Assembly (NCBI GenBank): GCA_963691775.1
Contig: OY829369.1
Coordinates: 248,001 to 312,000 of the forward strand
Source of the DNA: JAZBPO01 sp963691775
Lineage (GTDB): Bacteria; Pseudomonadota; Gammaproteobacteria; Pseudomonadales; Azotimanducaceae
Length of the DNA: 64,000 nt
Direction of reading: 5' to 3'
The position numbers and the translations under genes are program-made. Shown here piece after piece: positions 52,105 to 60,499 of this stretch (position 1 is the first letter of the stretch; each line of letters begins with the position of its first letter). The notes beneath the pieces were generated by a model. That model did not search any database. It was not told the origin of the DNA and saw only the letters and a program-made list of their open reading frames with translations.

Positions 52105-52865
52105 TGCCCCAACGCCGCCACGCCATGCTCCTGCTTGGCGCCGTCGCCCTGCTCATGCCCACCGCCCATGCTGAGCTCAGCGCGCGTACGGCCGCCAGCC
52201 TCGATGCCGCCCTGGCAGCGGAAGGCCGGCCGGAAGCCGATCGCGAGCGCGACCGGAACCGCAAGCCCAAGGAAACCCTCGAGTTCATGCGCTTCGACGA
52301 CGAGATGACCGTGCTCGAGCTGATCCCGGGCGGCGGCTGGTATTCGCGGCTGCTTGCGCCCGCGCTGGCGGAGCACGGCAAGTACTACGTGTCGATCGGC
52401 ACGCGCCGTCTGACCGAGGGACTCCTCACCGATCCGGCCTACGCGCACGTGGAGGTGTTGCCCTTTGACGCGATCGGCGAGCGCGAGGGACGCCGCGTGG
52501 GCATCAAAGAGTTCACCTTTGGCGTCGACGACGTCGATCTCGTGCTGACCTTCCGCAACCTTCACAACTTCACTGAGCGCGGGCGGGCGCGCATGAATGA
52601 GGCTGCTTTCGCTGCGCTGAAGCCGGGGGGCTTGTATGGAGTCGTCGACCACACCCGCCGGCACATGGAACCGGACTGGTCGGAAAACTGGCGGCGCATG
52701 GACCCGGTTGCCATGATCATCGAGATCCAAGCGGCGGGCTTCGAGCTCGTGGCTGCGTCCGATCTGCACTTCCGACCCGACGACGAACTCGAGTACGAGG
52801 TCGGACGCGCAAGCGTGACCGGCAACACCGACCGCTTCACCCTGCTCTTCCGCAAGCCCGAATAA
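52104..52865 (+). CDS. exported methyltransferase-like protein
   Basis: 253 residues. A clear signal peptide (MPQRRHAMLLLGAVALLMPTAHA, cleavage near 23) is followed by a Rossmann methyltransferase-like domain: VLELIPGGGWYSRLLAPAL (motif I, near 70), VDLVLTFRNLHNF (near 140) and LKPGGLYGVVDHTRR (near 172). Export is puzzling because S-adenosylmethionine is not expected in the periplasm; the domain may bind another ligand. Homologues with the same layout are common in marine Proteobacteria. It shares one base with the CoA-transferase gene (TGATG). Confidence 0.83.
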   Translation: MPQRRHAMLLLGAVALLMPTAHAELSARTAASLDAALAAEGRPEADRERDRNRKPKETLEFMRFDDEMTVLELIPGGGWYSRLLAPALAEHGKYYVSIGTRRLTEGLLTDPAYAHVEVLPFDAIGEREGRRVGIKEFTFGVDDVDLVLTFRNLHNFTERGRARMNEAAFAALKPGGLYGVVDHTRRHMEPDWSENWRRMDPVAMIIEIQAAGFELVAASDLHFRPDDELEYEVGRASVTGNTDRFTLLFRKPE

Positions 52866-52874
52866 GCCGGTGGT

Positions 52875-53054
52875 TCAGGTCAGCGTCGACGCCGCGATGA
52901 CAGCGATCGCGACGCCGATGACGATCCACCATTGCCGCCGCGTCATGCGCGGCGCTTTCGCGGACGCGGACCTGGTGCGTTTCCGAGTACGGGCAAAGCG
53001 CGCCTTCAGCGCTTCGGCGGCTTCGTCGCGCCCTGGGTCATTCCACGTCGGCAT
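52875..53054 (-). CDS. small single-pass membrane protein
   Basis: 59 residues: a basic N-terminal half (MPTWNDPGRDEAAEALKARFARTRKR) and a C-terminal hydrophobic helix (QWWIVIGVAIAVIAASTL). It overlaps the end of the upstream membrane-protein gene by 17 bases in a different frame, suggesting coupling. No family is recognised. Confidence 0.5.
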   Translation of the reverse strand: MPTWNDPGRDEAAEALKARFARTRKRTRSASAKAPRMTRRQWWIVIGVAIAVIAASTLT

Positions 53055-53493
53055 CGGGCGCCGACGCTGGTAGCAGGCGCAGGAACACCAAGCCGCCGAG
53101 GGCGCCGCTCGCAAGCAGTGCCATCATTCCAACCACGCTGCGTGAGGCAGCAATGGGGTGGGTGAGGAAGATCTGTCCGAGCCCGAACTGCACCGCGGCC
53201 ATGCAAACGGCGCCCGCGAGCGGGTATCCGTAAGCGCGGCCAGAGGGCAAGAGCCATCGCAATACGGCCCATGCGACGCCAAAGGCAATCGCGAAGCCGA
53301 GTGCGAGTACGGGGAGGAAGGTCGGCGCAATGCCGAGAACGTCCTCCAGCATGGTCTGCAGCCACAGCCCTGTCGGCACGTCGACACCAAGCTCCACCAG
53401 GCGCGCTAGGACAGAGGAAGCATTCACGAAAGCGATCATCACTTCCGTAACCACGATCGCCGCCAGGAATGCGAGAATTCGGCGCCCGAACAT
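53038..53493 (-). CDS. four-helix membrane protein of unknown function
   Basis: 151 residues with four hydrophobic segments (about 5-24, 48-72, 83-105 and 115-140) and an acidic C-terminus (SAPDADVE). No recognised family. Start 53493 (MFGRRILAFL) has GGAAG upstream; a longer frame would run through the neighbouring gene's promoter region. It is divergent from the PQQ-type dehydrogenase gene with 73 bases between. Confidence 0.6.
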   Translation of the reverse strand: MFGRRILAFLAAIVVTEVMIAFVNASSVLARLVELGVDVPTGLWLQTMLEDVLGIAPTFLPVLALGFAIAFGVAWAVLRWLLPSGRAYGYPLAGAVCMAAVQFGLGQIFLTHPIAASRSVVGMMALLASGALGGLVFLRLLPASAPDADVE

Positions 53494-53566
53494 TTTCTTC
53501 TTCCACCGGCCAGGAGCGCGCAGTGTGCCGCCTCTCGCCCCCGGTGCAAGTCGAGCGAGACAGACC

Positions 53567-54658
53567 ATGCCGCAACTCCGCGCGATCATCCTGAGCCAAC
53601 TCCTGTTTCTCGCGTCGATCAGCTCAGCAGAGGACCCCATCGTCGAGGTCGTCGCCGACGGACTCACCCTGCCCTGGGCCGTCGCCTTCCTACCGGACGG
53701 CGGCTATCTCGTCACCGAGCGCGCAGGGCGTCTGTTGCGCCTGGCGGCCGACGGACGCATCGCGGCCGAAGTGGCCGGCGTACCTGAAGTCCTTTTCCAG
53801 GGTCAGGGCGGCCTCATGGACCTGGTGCTCGATCCCGCCTTCGCGGACAACGGTCGTCTTTATCTGTCCTATGCCCGCGGAACCACCCGCGCGAACACCA
53901 CAACGATTCATACTGCTCGTCTCGAGGGCGATGCACTGGTAGACGGCCGGGACATCTTTTCCACTCGCCCAGTGAAAACAACCCCCCAGCACTACGGCGC
54001 GCGCATGGCTTTCATGCAGGACGGTACGCTGCTGATGACGACGGGCGACGGGTTCGATCACCGGGAAGAAGCACAGCTGACGACCGGGCTGCTCGGCAAG
54101 ACCATTCGCATCGCTGCCGATGGGTCCGTACCCGCCGACAATCCGTTCTTCGCCGGCGGCGGTGAGCCGGAAATCTGGAGCTACGGGCACCGCAATGCCC
54201 AAGGCCTGACCGTGGCGCCGGACGGGACCGTCTGGCAGCACGAACACGGACCGGCAGGGGGCGACGAAGTCAATCGGATCGAGCCCGGCGCGAACTTCGG
54301 TTGGCCCATAGCGACCTACGGCATGGACTACATCGGTGCCCGTATCTCGCCTTTCCAGCAATACCCAGGGATGGCGGAGCCCTTGCACCACTGGACACCC
54401 TCAATTGCGCCCTCCGGTCTCGCCTACTACGACGGCGCGAGCTTCAGCGACTGGACCGGAGACCTGTTCGTCGGCGGGCTGGCAATCGTGGGCCTCTTCC
54501 GAGTGGATCTCGAGGCGGGCCGCGCCGTTGGCGCCGAACGGGTCGTGCCGGAGATCGATGAACGCGTCAGGGACGTCCGTACGGGCGCCGACGGCGCACT
54601 GTACGTGCTGACCGATGCCGAGTCCGGACGCCTGCTGCGCGTGCGGCCGGCGTCATGA
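53567..54658 (+). CDS. PQQ-dependent sugar dehydrogenase (soluble aldose type)
   Basis: 363 residues with a short signal peptide (cleavage near 21, SSA). The six-bladed propeller shows LPWAVAFLPDGGYLVTERAGRLLR near 33, GQGGLMDLVLDPAF near 78, YGHRNAQGLTVAPDG near 205 and WQHEHGPAGGDEVNRIEPGANFGWP near 222; the histidine in YGHRN and that in EHGP are typical of the PQQ site. It oxidises sugars in the periplasm using PQQ, which the cell must make or import; no pqq gene is in the window. Confidence 0.9.
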   Translation: MPQLRAIILSQLLFLASISSAEDPIVEVVADGLTLPWAVAFLPDGGYLVTERAGRLLRLAADGRIAAEVAGVPEVLFQGQGGLMDLVLDPAFADNGRLYLSYARGTTRANTTTIHTARLEGDALVDGRDIFSTRPVKTTPQHYGARMAFMQDGTLLMTTGDGFDHREEAQLTTGLLGKTIRIAADGSVPADNPFFAGGGEPEIWSYGHRNAQGLTVAPDGTVWQHEHGPAGGDEVNRIEPGANFGWPIATYGMDYIGARISPFQQYPGMAEPLHHWTPSIAPSGLAYYDGASFSDWTGDLFVGGLAIVGLFRVDLEAGRAVGAERVVPEIDERVRDVRTGADGALYVLTDAESGRLLRVRPAS

Positions 54659-54677
54659 ACACGCCCTCACTGCCGAC

Positions 54678-56396
54678 ATGAGCACACTTGTGCAGGTTCG
54701 CAACCTGCGATTTTCACGCGGCGATCGGCAACTTTTCGACGGCCTTGAGTTCTCCGTATCTGCGGGCGATCACGTCGGGCTCGTGGGCCACAACGGCTCT
54801 GGGAAATCGTCGTTGCTGTCGCTTCTCGCCCGCCGCGAAGAAGCAGACGCAGGGCGGGTCGAGCACGCGCATCGACTGTCGCTTGCAGTCGTTGAACAGT
54901 TCCTCCCCGACGCGGTGGCGGAGCTAACCGCCTGCGAGGCCGTCCTGTCTGCACTACCCGAGCGAGAGCGGGACGAACGCTATCGCGCGGAGGTCCTGCT
55001 CGCCGAACTCGGCCTCGGCCTCGAACATCTGGAGACACGGGCCAGGGCTCTTTCTGGCGGTCAGCAGAATCGTTTGATGCTCGCGCGCGCCATGATCGGC
55101 GATCCGGACCTGCTGCTCCTCGACGAGCCGACGAATCACCTCGATCTCGCCACCTTGCACGTCTTCGAGCGATTCCTGCTGGCGCGGCCGCGCCTCGCAT
55201 GGGTGCTCGTGTCGCATGACCGTCGCTTCCTGGACAGAGCGACCGCGCGCACGCTCTTCCTGCGCGACGGACGCATCGCCAGCTTCGACCTTCCGTTCAG
55301 CGACGCGCGCGAAGCACTCGCAGAGCGCGATGCCGTGGACGCCCATCATGCGGCCAACGAGGAAAAAGAGATCCGGCGTCTGAAGGCGAGTGCGAAGCGC
55401 CTAGCGATCTGGGGTAGGCAGCACGACAATGACAAGTTCTCGCGCCGCGCCAAGGCGATGGAGAAACAGATCACGCGGCTCGAGGCCGATCGGACGGAGG
55501 TCAGCAGGGGCAATCCCCTCGACCTGGAACTCGCCCTCGGCGATAGCCGCTCCAAACGCCTGCTGACGGTCGAGCATCTGACCGTGCATGCGGGCGGCCA
55601 TGCAGATGCACCGGCGCTGCTCGAGATCGAGCGCCTGGTGGTGAAACCCGGCGAGCGCATCGCCCTCCTCGGCCGCAACGGTGCGGGCAAGAGTTCGCTC
55701 ATTCGCACGCTCCTCGCCGCGCCGGCGGACGACCCGAACATTCGCTTCAGCCCCCAGGTCCGCACCGGGTACTACGACCAGGAACTCGAAGGCGTCAGCG
55801 CCGTCGCGGGGATGTCGCGGTGGCTCGCGCAGACGGCCGATGTGAGTACGGAGCGCGCGCGCAACGCGCTGATCCACGCGGGCTTCCCCTTCGCCCGCCA
55901 TGACACCCCCGTGTCGGCGCTGTCGGGCGGTGAACGTGCGCGGTTGCTGTTTCTCGTCCAGACGCTCACGCGGCCGAACTTTCTGGTGCTCGACGAGCCA
56001 ACCAATCACATAGACATCGAGGGGCGCGAGCAGCTTGAGGCCTCACTGCTCGATACGGATGCCGCCGTGATCGTCACCAGCCATGATCGCGACTTCATAG
56101 AGACCGTGGCAGAGCGCTTCCTGTTGATCGACAACGGCGCGCTGACCGAACTGACGCATCCGGCGCAGTACCACGCCGACCCGGAAGCGATGCGCGCGCC
56201 CGAGGCGTCTGCATCAGAGACAGCGCACGCGCTGAGGCTGGACGACGTCGCGAGCGAAGACGCACTCGCGCGCATCGTGGAACTGGAAACGCTGCTCGAG
56301 GCCGATCGTGGCCGGAAGCCCAAGTTCCAGAAGTCCGAGCGGCAGGCCGCTTGGGCGGCGGAGATCGCCGAGCTGTACGCGCGCCTTGAGGACTGA
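54678..56396 (+). CDS. ABC-F family ATPase (Uup-like)
   Basis: 572 residues with two ABC domains and no membrane part. Domain 1: Walker A GHNGSGKSSLL near 35, signature LSGGQQNRLMLARA near 128, Walker B LLLDEPTNHLD near 152. Domain 2: GRNGAGKSSLIRTL near 333, LSGGERARLLFLVQ near 414, FLVLDEPTNHIDIEG near 435. The linker between the domains is the charged ABC-F type. The C-terminus (LEADRGRKPKFQKSERQ) is short. ABC-F proteins act on the ribosome or, for Uup, affect ribosome and DNA stability. It follows the sugar dehydrogenase by 19 bases. Confidence 0.93.
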   Translation: MSTLVQVRNLRFSRGDRQLFDGLEFSVSAGDHVGLVGHNGSGKSSLLSLLARREEADAGRVEHAHRLSLAVVEQFLPDAVAELTACEAVLSALPERERDERYRAEVLLAELGLGLEHLETRARALSGGQQNRLMLARAMIGDPDLLLLDEPTNHLDLATLHVFERFLLARPRLAWVLVSHDRRFLDRATARTLFLRDGRIASFDLPFSDAREALAERDAVDAHHAANEEKEIRRLKASAKRLAIWGRQHDNDKFSRRAKAMEKQITRLEADRTEVSRGNPLDLELALGDSRSKRLLTVEHLTVHAGGHADAPALLEIERLVVKPGERIALLGRNGAGKSSLIRTLLAAPADDPNIRFSPQVRTGYYDQELEGVSAVAGMSRWLAQTADVSTERARNALIHAGFPFARHDTPVSALSGGERARLLFLVQTLTRPNFLVLDEPTNHIDIEGREQLEASLLDTDAAVIVTSHDRDFIETVAERFLLIDNGALTELTHPAQYHADPEAMRAPEASASETAHALRLDDVASEDALARIVELETLLEADRGRKPKFQKSERQAAWAAEIAELYARLED

Positions 56397-56415
56397 GGCT
56401 ACGCGGGCAGCGGTA

Positions 56416-57534
56416 TCAGGCGGTCCCCTTGATGCGGGCCGCGAGCGCGGCAACGCGTGCGAGGCCCTGTTCGAGCACGGCCGGCGGCGCGCCGATCCCG
56501 ACCCGGAAATGGCCGTCGAGTCCGTAGCATGTACCCGGGACGATCAGCGTGCTTTCCTCGACGCGCATGCGCTCCGAGAGCGCATCGCTGCCGATCGGCA
56601 GATCGTAGGACAGGAAGCCCATGCCGCCGGCCGTGGGCCGCACCCAGTCGAATGCTTCGTTGGCCGCGACCCAGTCACCCAGGAGGTCACGATTACCGCG
56701 CAGCCAGGCGCGGGAACGCTGCAGAATCTTCGCGCGCCGTCCCGGTTCGAGCACCCTGACCGCAATGGCTTCGGAGAGCGCCGAGGCGGTGATGGTCGTA
56801 TAGTCCTTGCGCTGCCAGGCAGCGTAGATCTGCGCCGCCGGACCGACCAGCCAACCGAGGCGCAGACCTGGTAGCGCAAGCGCCTTCGAGGTGCTGTTCG
56901 AGACGAGCACGTGGGCCCCGGCGTCGGCCCAGCTTGGTGGTTCATCGCCGTCCATTTCCGACCCCTTGTAGACCTCGTCGACGTGCAGCCAGGCGCCGAC
57001 CCGCGCGCAGCGGTCGATGAGCCAGGCACGGTCCTCGTCACTCAACACGGTGCCGGTGGGATTGTTCGGAACGCAAAGCGTGACCAGGCATGTTCCAGAG
57101 ACGATTTCGTCTTCGAGACGCTGACGATCGAGCGACCAGTCATTGCGCCCGTCAAGGGGCACCTCCCGCACGTCGCCCCCGGCCGCGCGGGCCCAGCCTG
57201 CGATCTGCAGATAGTTTGGGGTGAGCACCACGACGCGATCGCCCGGCGCAACGAGCGTCATGACCAGCAGGAAGTTCGCCTCGATCCCCCCGGTGGTGAC
57301 GATAACCTCATCGGCGGTGCGATTCGCGTAGAGCCCGGCGATGGCCTCGCGCAGCACGGGCGATCCGTGCGTGTGGCCATAGCCGAGCTCGATGTCGAAG
57401 AGCGACTCGCGCTCCTCGACGGTCAAGAGCGTACGCAGGTCATAGGGGTGCACGCCGCTATCCGAGAGATTCAGCTCGACCTCGTTCTCATGCAGCGACT
57501 GGATGCGTTCGAGTGCGAATTCCTCGATCTTCAA
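56416..57534 (-). CDS. class I/II aminotransferase (PLP-dependent)
   Basis: 372 residues of fold-type I. LGYGHTHGSPVLREAIAGLY near 50, VTTGGIEANFLLVMTLVAPGD near 79, CVPNNPTGTVLSDED near 153, LHVDEVYKGSE near 183 and the PLP lysine in SNSTSKALALPGLRLGW near 214. The arginine for the alpha-carboxylate is in HFRVGIGA near 346. The amino-donor pair is unknown. It is 22 bases upstream of an acyl-CoA dehydrogenase gene start-to-end order on the minus strand (the dehydrogenase is transcribed first). Confidence 0.9.
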   Translation of the reverse strand: MKIEEFALERIQSLHENEVELNLSDSGVHPYDLRTLLTVEERESLFDIELGYGHTHGSPVLREAIAGLYANRTADEVIVTTGGIEANFLLVMTLVAPGDRVVVLTPNYLQIAGWARAAGGDVREVPLDGRNDWSLDRQRLEDEIVSGTCLVTLCVPNNPTGTVLSDEDRAWLIDRCARVGAWLHVDEVYKGSEMDGDEPPSWADAGAHVLVSNSTSKALALPGLRLGWLVGPAAQIYAAWQRKDYTTITASALSEAIAVRVLEPGRRAKILQRSRAWLRGNRDLLGDWVAANEAFDWVRPTAGGMGFLSYDLPIGSDALSERMRVEESTLIVPGTCYGLDGHFRVGIGAPPAVLEQGLARVAALAARIKGTA

Positions 57535-57556
57535 CGTACGTTCTCCTGCTTGCAGA

Positions 57557-58825
57557 TCAGCCGCTGACCCCCTTCGGCGCTTTCTGCTTCATGTAGCCGA
57601 ACATGTATCCCGCAACCCGGCGCATCTGAATCTCTTCCGCGCCTTCGGTGATCCGGTAGCGGCGGTGATGCCGGTAGATATGCTCGAACGCCTTGTGCCG
57701 CGAGTATCCGAGGCCGCCGTGCACCTGCATCGCCCGATCCGCCGCTTCGCAGCACAATCGGTTCGAGAAGTAGTTACACATGGACACCTTGTCCGACTGC
57801 GAGAACGCTCCGTACTTGTCCATGAGCGAGGCGGTCTTGTGAATGAGCGCACGCAGCATCTCCGCCTGCGTCTGAAGCTCGACCAGCGGAAACTGAATCG
57901 CCTGGTTCGTCGACAGCGGCTTGCCGAACGGTGCGCGCTCCATGGCGTACTTCACCGACTCGTCGATGCAGTACTGGGCCGCGCCGAGGCTCGACGCGGC
58001 CTGGCGGATTCTGTTCTCGTTGAAGAAGTGTTGGACGACCTGAAGGCCCTTGCCCTCGCCGCCGAAGATGGCGTCATTTGGAACGCGCACGTTCGTCAGC
58101 GATATGTGTGCGTGATCGGTCGGCATGTTGAAGGTCCAGAGGAACTCCTCGATCTTGAAGCCAGGCGAGTCGGTGGGCACGAGGAATGCCGTGATGCCAT
58201 TTCCGTCGCCCGCTTCGCCGGACGTGCGCGCAAAGATAAGATCGTACTTGGCCTTGTGAATCCCCGTGTTCCAGGTCTTCTCACCGTTGATGATCCAGTC
58301 GTCGCCGTCGCGGACCGCGGCGGTCTCCATGTGCGTCGCGTCGGAGCCGTGCCGGGGCTCGGTGATGCCGAACGCAAAGCCGCGCCGCCCCTCCGCCAGA
58401 TCGTCTATCCACTCTTCCTTCTGCTGCTCCGTGCCATAGTTGATCATCAGCAGCAGGCCGACGTTGTTGCCGACGATCGAGTGCTCGTTCTGGAGATCGT
58501 TGTGGAGTCCAAGGCCCTTGCTCGCGAAGTGTTCGCGGATCACGGCCATGCCGAGGTTCGTGCCCTCCTGGCCTCCGTATTCCTTCGGAAACGGGTAACG
58601 GTAGTGACCGGCCGCATCTGCTCGGCGACGCGCTTCGCCTAGCAGCGCTTCCCATTCGTCGTTAGGCAGGCCACCCCGCTCCCAATCCGTCCGCGCGTCC
58701 TCGCGGCGGTGATCGAAAAAGCGGATGTTGTCGTTCTCCTGCTCCAGCGGCTTGATCTCGCGCTCGATGAAGTCGTCGAGCACGTTCAGATAATCGGCAA
58801 GTTCCTGCGGAATCTCGAAGTCCAT
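57557..58825 (-). CDS. acyl-CoA dehydrogenase family protein
   Basis: 422 residues. MDFEIPQELADYLNVLDDFI at the start; FGITEPRHGSDATHM near 152 and NGEKTWNTGIHKAKYD near 178 in the mid domain; RAPFGKPLSTNQAIQFPLVELQ near 310; MQVHGGLGYSRHKAFEHIYRHHRRYRITEGAEEIQ near 370, where the glutamate of TEG is the probable base. A long insertion near 40-90 with RRRADAAGHYRYPFPKEYGG is typical of a subgroup annotated as long-chain or aromatic/terpenoid-type dehydrogenases. It precedes the aminotransferase gene in a likely operon. Confidence 0.92.
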   Translation of the reverse strand: MDFEIPQELADYLNVLDDFIEREIKPLEQENDNIRFFDHRREDARTDWERGGLPNDEWEALLGEARRRADAAGHYRYPFPKEYGGQEGTNLGMAVIREHFASKGLGLHNDLQNEHSIVGNNVGLLLMINYGTEQQKEEWIDDLAEGRRGFAFGITEPRHGSDATHMETAAVRDGDDWIINGEKTWNTGIHKAKYDLIFARTSGEAGDGNGITAFLVPTDSPGFKIEEFLWTFNMPTDHAHISLTNVRVPNDAIFGGEGKGLQVVQHFFNENRIRQAASSLGAAQYCIDESVKYAMERAPFGKPLSTNQAIQFPLVELQTQAEMLRALIHKTASLMDKYGAFSQSDKVSMCNYFSNRLCCEAADRAMQVHGGLGYSRHKAFEHIYRHHRRYRITEGAEEIQMRRVAGYMFGYMKQKAPKGVSG

Positions 58826-58916
58826 GCTGCCTCCCGGTTAATGCGTGCGCATCACTGCTTCGCGAGAGCATAGCGCAGCGCCGGCGGCGTCTGCGGCGTC
58901 ACGAGCGCGTCGGCGT

Positions 58917-59738
58917 TCAAAGCGAGAATCGATCGCGCAGGAACCGTGCGATCCCGTCCTCGTCGTGGTGCCCGATCACCTCGGTGGCGGCGTCCTTGAC
59001 GACGTCCAGAGCGTTCTGCGGCGCGTACGCCTCGTGGGCGATCTCGAACATGCTGAGGTCGTTTTCACTGTCGCCGAAGCAGATCACGCGCTCGACACCG
59101 AGAGTGCTGGACATGCGCTGCACCGCGTTCCCCTTGGTTCCGTCTACGTGGTGGATGTCGATCCACGCCAGATCCGGGCCCTCCAGCGCCGGGCCTCCGT
59201 AGGCGACGAGGTTTCGTTCCGCAGCGATCAGGACTTCGATGGCAGCGACGGCCGCAGGGGAGCCAAGGCCGCTGATGCTGCTTATCTCGGCGTTCCAAGG
59301 CAGCTCGGCAATCGCATGCAGACTCACCCCTGGCCGATCGGCAAGGCTCGACGCGAGCATTTCGTCGTGCTCTCCCGCGATCGGCGGATGGAAGATTCGG
59401 TGCTGACCGTCCGCCTCAAGGGTGGAGAGGAATGGCGTAATCGCAGCCTTCGCCATCGCGTCAACGACGTGACCGATCTCCTCCGCTGTCAGCCACTGAT
59501 GGTGACTGTAGCCGGCGGCCTTCGGATCCCAGATCAGAACTCCGTTCTTGAAGGCCTGCGGCAATTCGAAGCGATGAGACGCGAGGATGTCCTGAGCAGC
59601 ATGCCGCGCACGTCCAGTCGCCACCGTGTAAGCGATTCCGTTCGCCGCGAGAAGCACGAGCGTTTCTCGCGTGAATGGCGAAATCTGCGCCGACGCATCG
59701 AGCAATGTCCCGTCAAGATCGAAGACAACGAGTTCCAT
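58917..59738 (-). CDS. HAD-superfamily (Cof-type) phosphatase
   Basis: 273 residues. Motif I is VVFDLDGTLLD (4-14) with nucleophile D8 and acid D10; motif II is in TVATGRARHAA near 38; the Cof-type cap spans about 80-190; the motif III lysine is in GTKGNAVQRM near 202; motif IV is ICFGDSENDLSMFE near 219. Such enzymes dephosphorylate sugar phosphates, nucleotides or flavin mononucleotide. It is a single gene between the acyl-CoA dehydrogenase and the acsF control region. Confidence 0.93.
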   Translation of the reverse strand: MELVVFDLDGTLLDASAQISPFTRETLVLLAANGIAYTVATGRARHAAQDILASHRFELPQAFKNGVLIWDPKAAGYSHHQWLTAEEIGHVVDAMAKAAITPFLSTLEADGQHRIFHPPIAGEHDEMLASSLADRPGVSLHAIAELPWNAEISSISGLGSPAAVAAIEVLIAAERNLVAYGGPALEGPDLAWIDIHHVDGTKGNAVQRMSSTLGVERVICFGDSENDLSMFEIAHEAYAPQNALDVVKDAATEVIGHHDEDGIARFLRDRFSL

Positions 59739-60202
59739 GGTCTATCCGTACCTTATCGGGCGCCGATTGCAGCCCACGAGGTCCTGATCAATGCGCCGCC
59801 ACCCAGTCGCGCGCGTTCGTTGCTAACTCAAAGCTGGCAATCCGGTTCAAAGCGAGCCTGGTCCCGGCGCGTACGCCTCTCTTTCGCAGTCGGCCCTGGC
59901 GCGGCTAATCCAGCCACCTACCGGGTAGAGCCGCGTCGCCATGCACGCGCTCAGGAGCAGTGCCGAAGCAAGCAGCAGCGCTCAGGACTTCCCTCAACGC
60001 TTCCCCTGGCACGTGCTCGCTTCTCAGCGCTCGCGGGTCGGAAGTCTAGCGCGACGCAAGCGCCACTCAGAGCGCATGGATCGCCCAACCGCCAGAGCGA
60101 TCCGGTTCCGCGACGCAGAACGCCGCCGTTGACGAATGTCAGTTAAAATTGACACCCTTGCCTGTATATCAGCGGCGCGATCCCGAGTGGGGAGAGAGCT
60201 AA
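59739..60202. other. 464-base intergenic region upstream of the acsF operon
   Basis: I see no convincing gene. The left 380 bases are GC-rich with short open frames of chance composition. The right end, from about 60130 to 60175, is A+T-richer and holds the TGT-N12-ACA operator and probable promoter of the acsF operon. Confidence 0.5.
60137..60154. promoter_or_regulatory. PpsR/CrtJ-type operator (TGT-N12-ACA)
   Basis: TGTCAGTTAAAATTGACA has TGT and ACA exactly 12 bases apart and extends to a perfect TGTCA...TGACA inverted repeat. This is the consensus of PpsR/CrtJ, the aerobic repressor of bacteriochlorophyll genes. It lies 48 bases before the first gene of the acsF operon, and TATATC follows ten bases downstream of it, where it could overlap a promoter. 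Confidence 0.7.
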
Positions 60203-60499
60203 ATGGCATTCATGACACGGACGACCGAAACCGCGCCCTGCGAGGTCGAAGTCAGCCACTGCTTCAGCAGCCTCCACGCGCACGTAAAGTTCCTCAACGG
60301 CGCTGTCGTACATCCCGGCGACGAAGTTCTCGTTCACGGCAAGCCGGTCCTGGCGCCGTATGGCGAAGTCGTACGAGAAGCGCGCACTGCGACGATCACG
60401 CGCGCCTCACGCCTCGAACGATGGTGGACGCGCCTGACGGGCGATCTTTCTTTCATGGAGCTCTGCGAGTTTTCCTTCTCCGAGGAGGTCACGCTGTGA
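60203..60499 (+). CDS. small photosynthesis-cluster-type protein preceding acsF
   Basis: 98 residues, soluble, no signal. The text VEVSHCFSSLHAHVKFLNGAVVHPGDEVLVHG, then VPYGE-like LAPYGEVVREARTATITRASRLERWWTRLTGDL and FMELCEFSFSEEVTL, matches my recollection of the small hypothetical protein encoded between puhC and acsF in purple bacteria. Function unknown. ATG 60203 has GAGAG upstream. Its stop overlaps the acsF GTG by four bases, so the two are translationally coupled. Its persistence next to acsF without the puh genes suggests a cyclase-related role. Confidence 0.8.
   Translation: MAFMTRTTETAPCEVEVSHCFSSLHAHVKFLNGAVVHPGDEVLVHGKPVLAPYGEVVREARTATITRASRLERWWTRLTGDLSFMELCEFSFSEEVTL

Noticed and set aside
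58845..60146. 433-codon open frame on the plus strand
   Set aside because: Mostly antisense to the HAD phosphatase; no recognisable domain or ribosome-binding site.
60129..60154. FNR-type site over the acsF operator
   Set aside because: TTGAC-N4-GTCAA spacing is not met; the TGT-N12-ACA pattern fits PpsR/CrtJ better.
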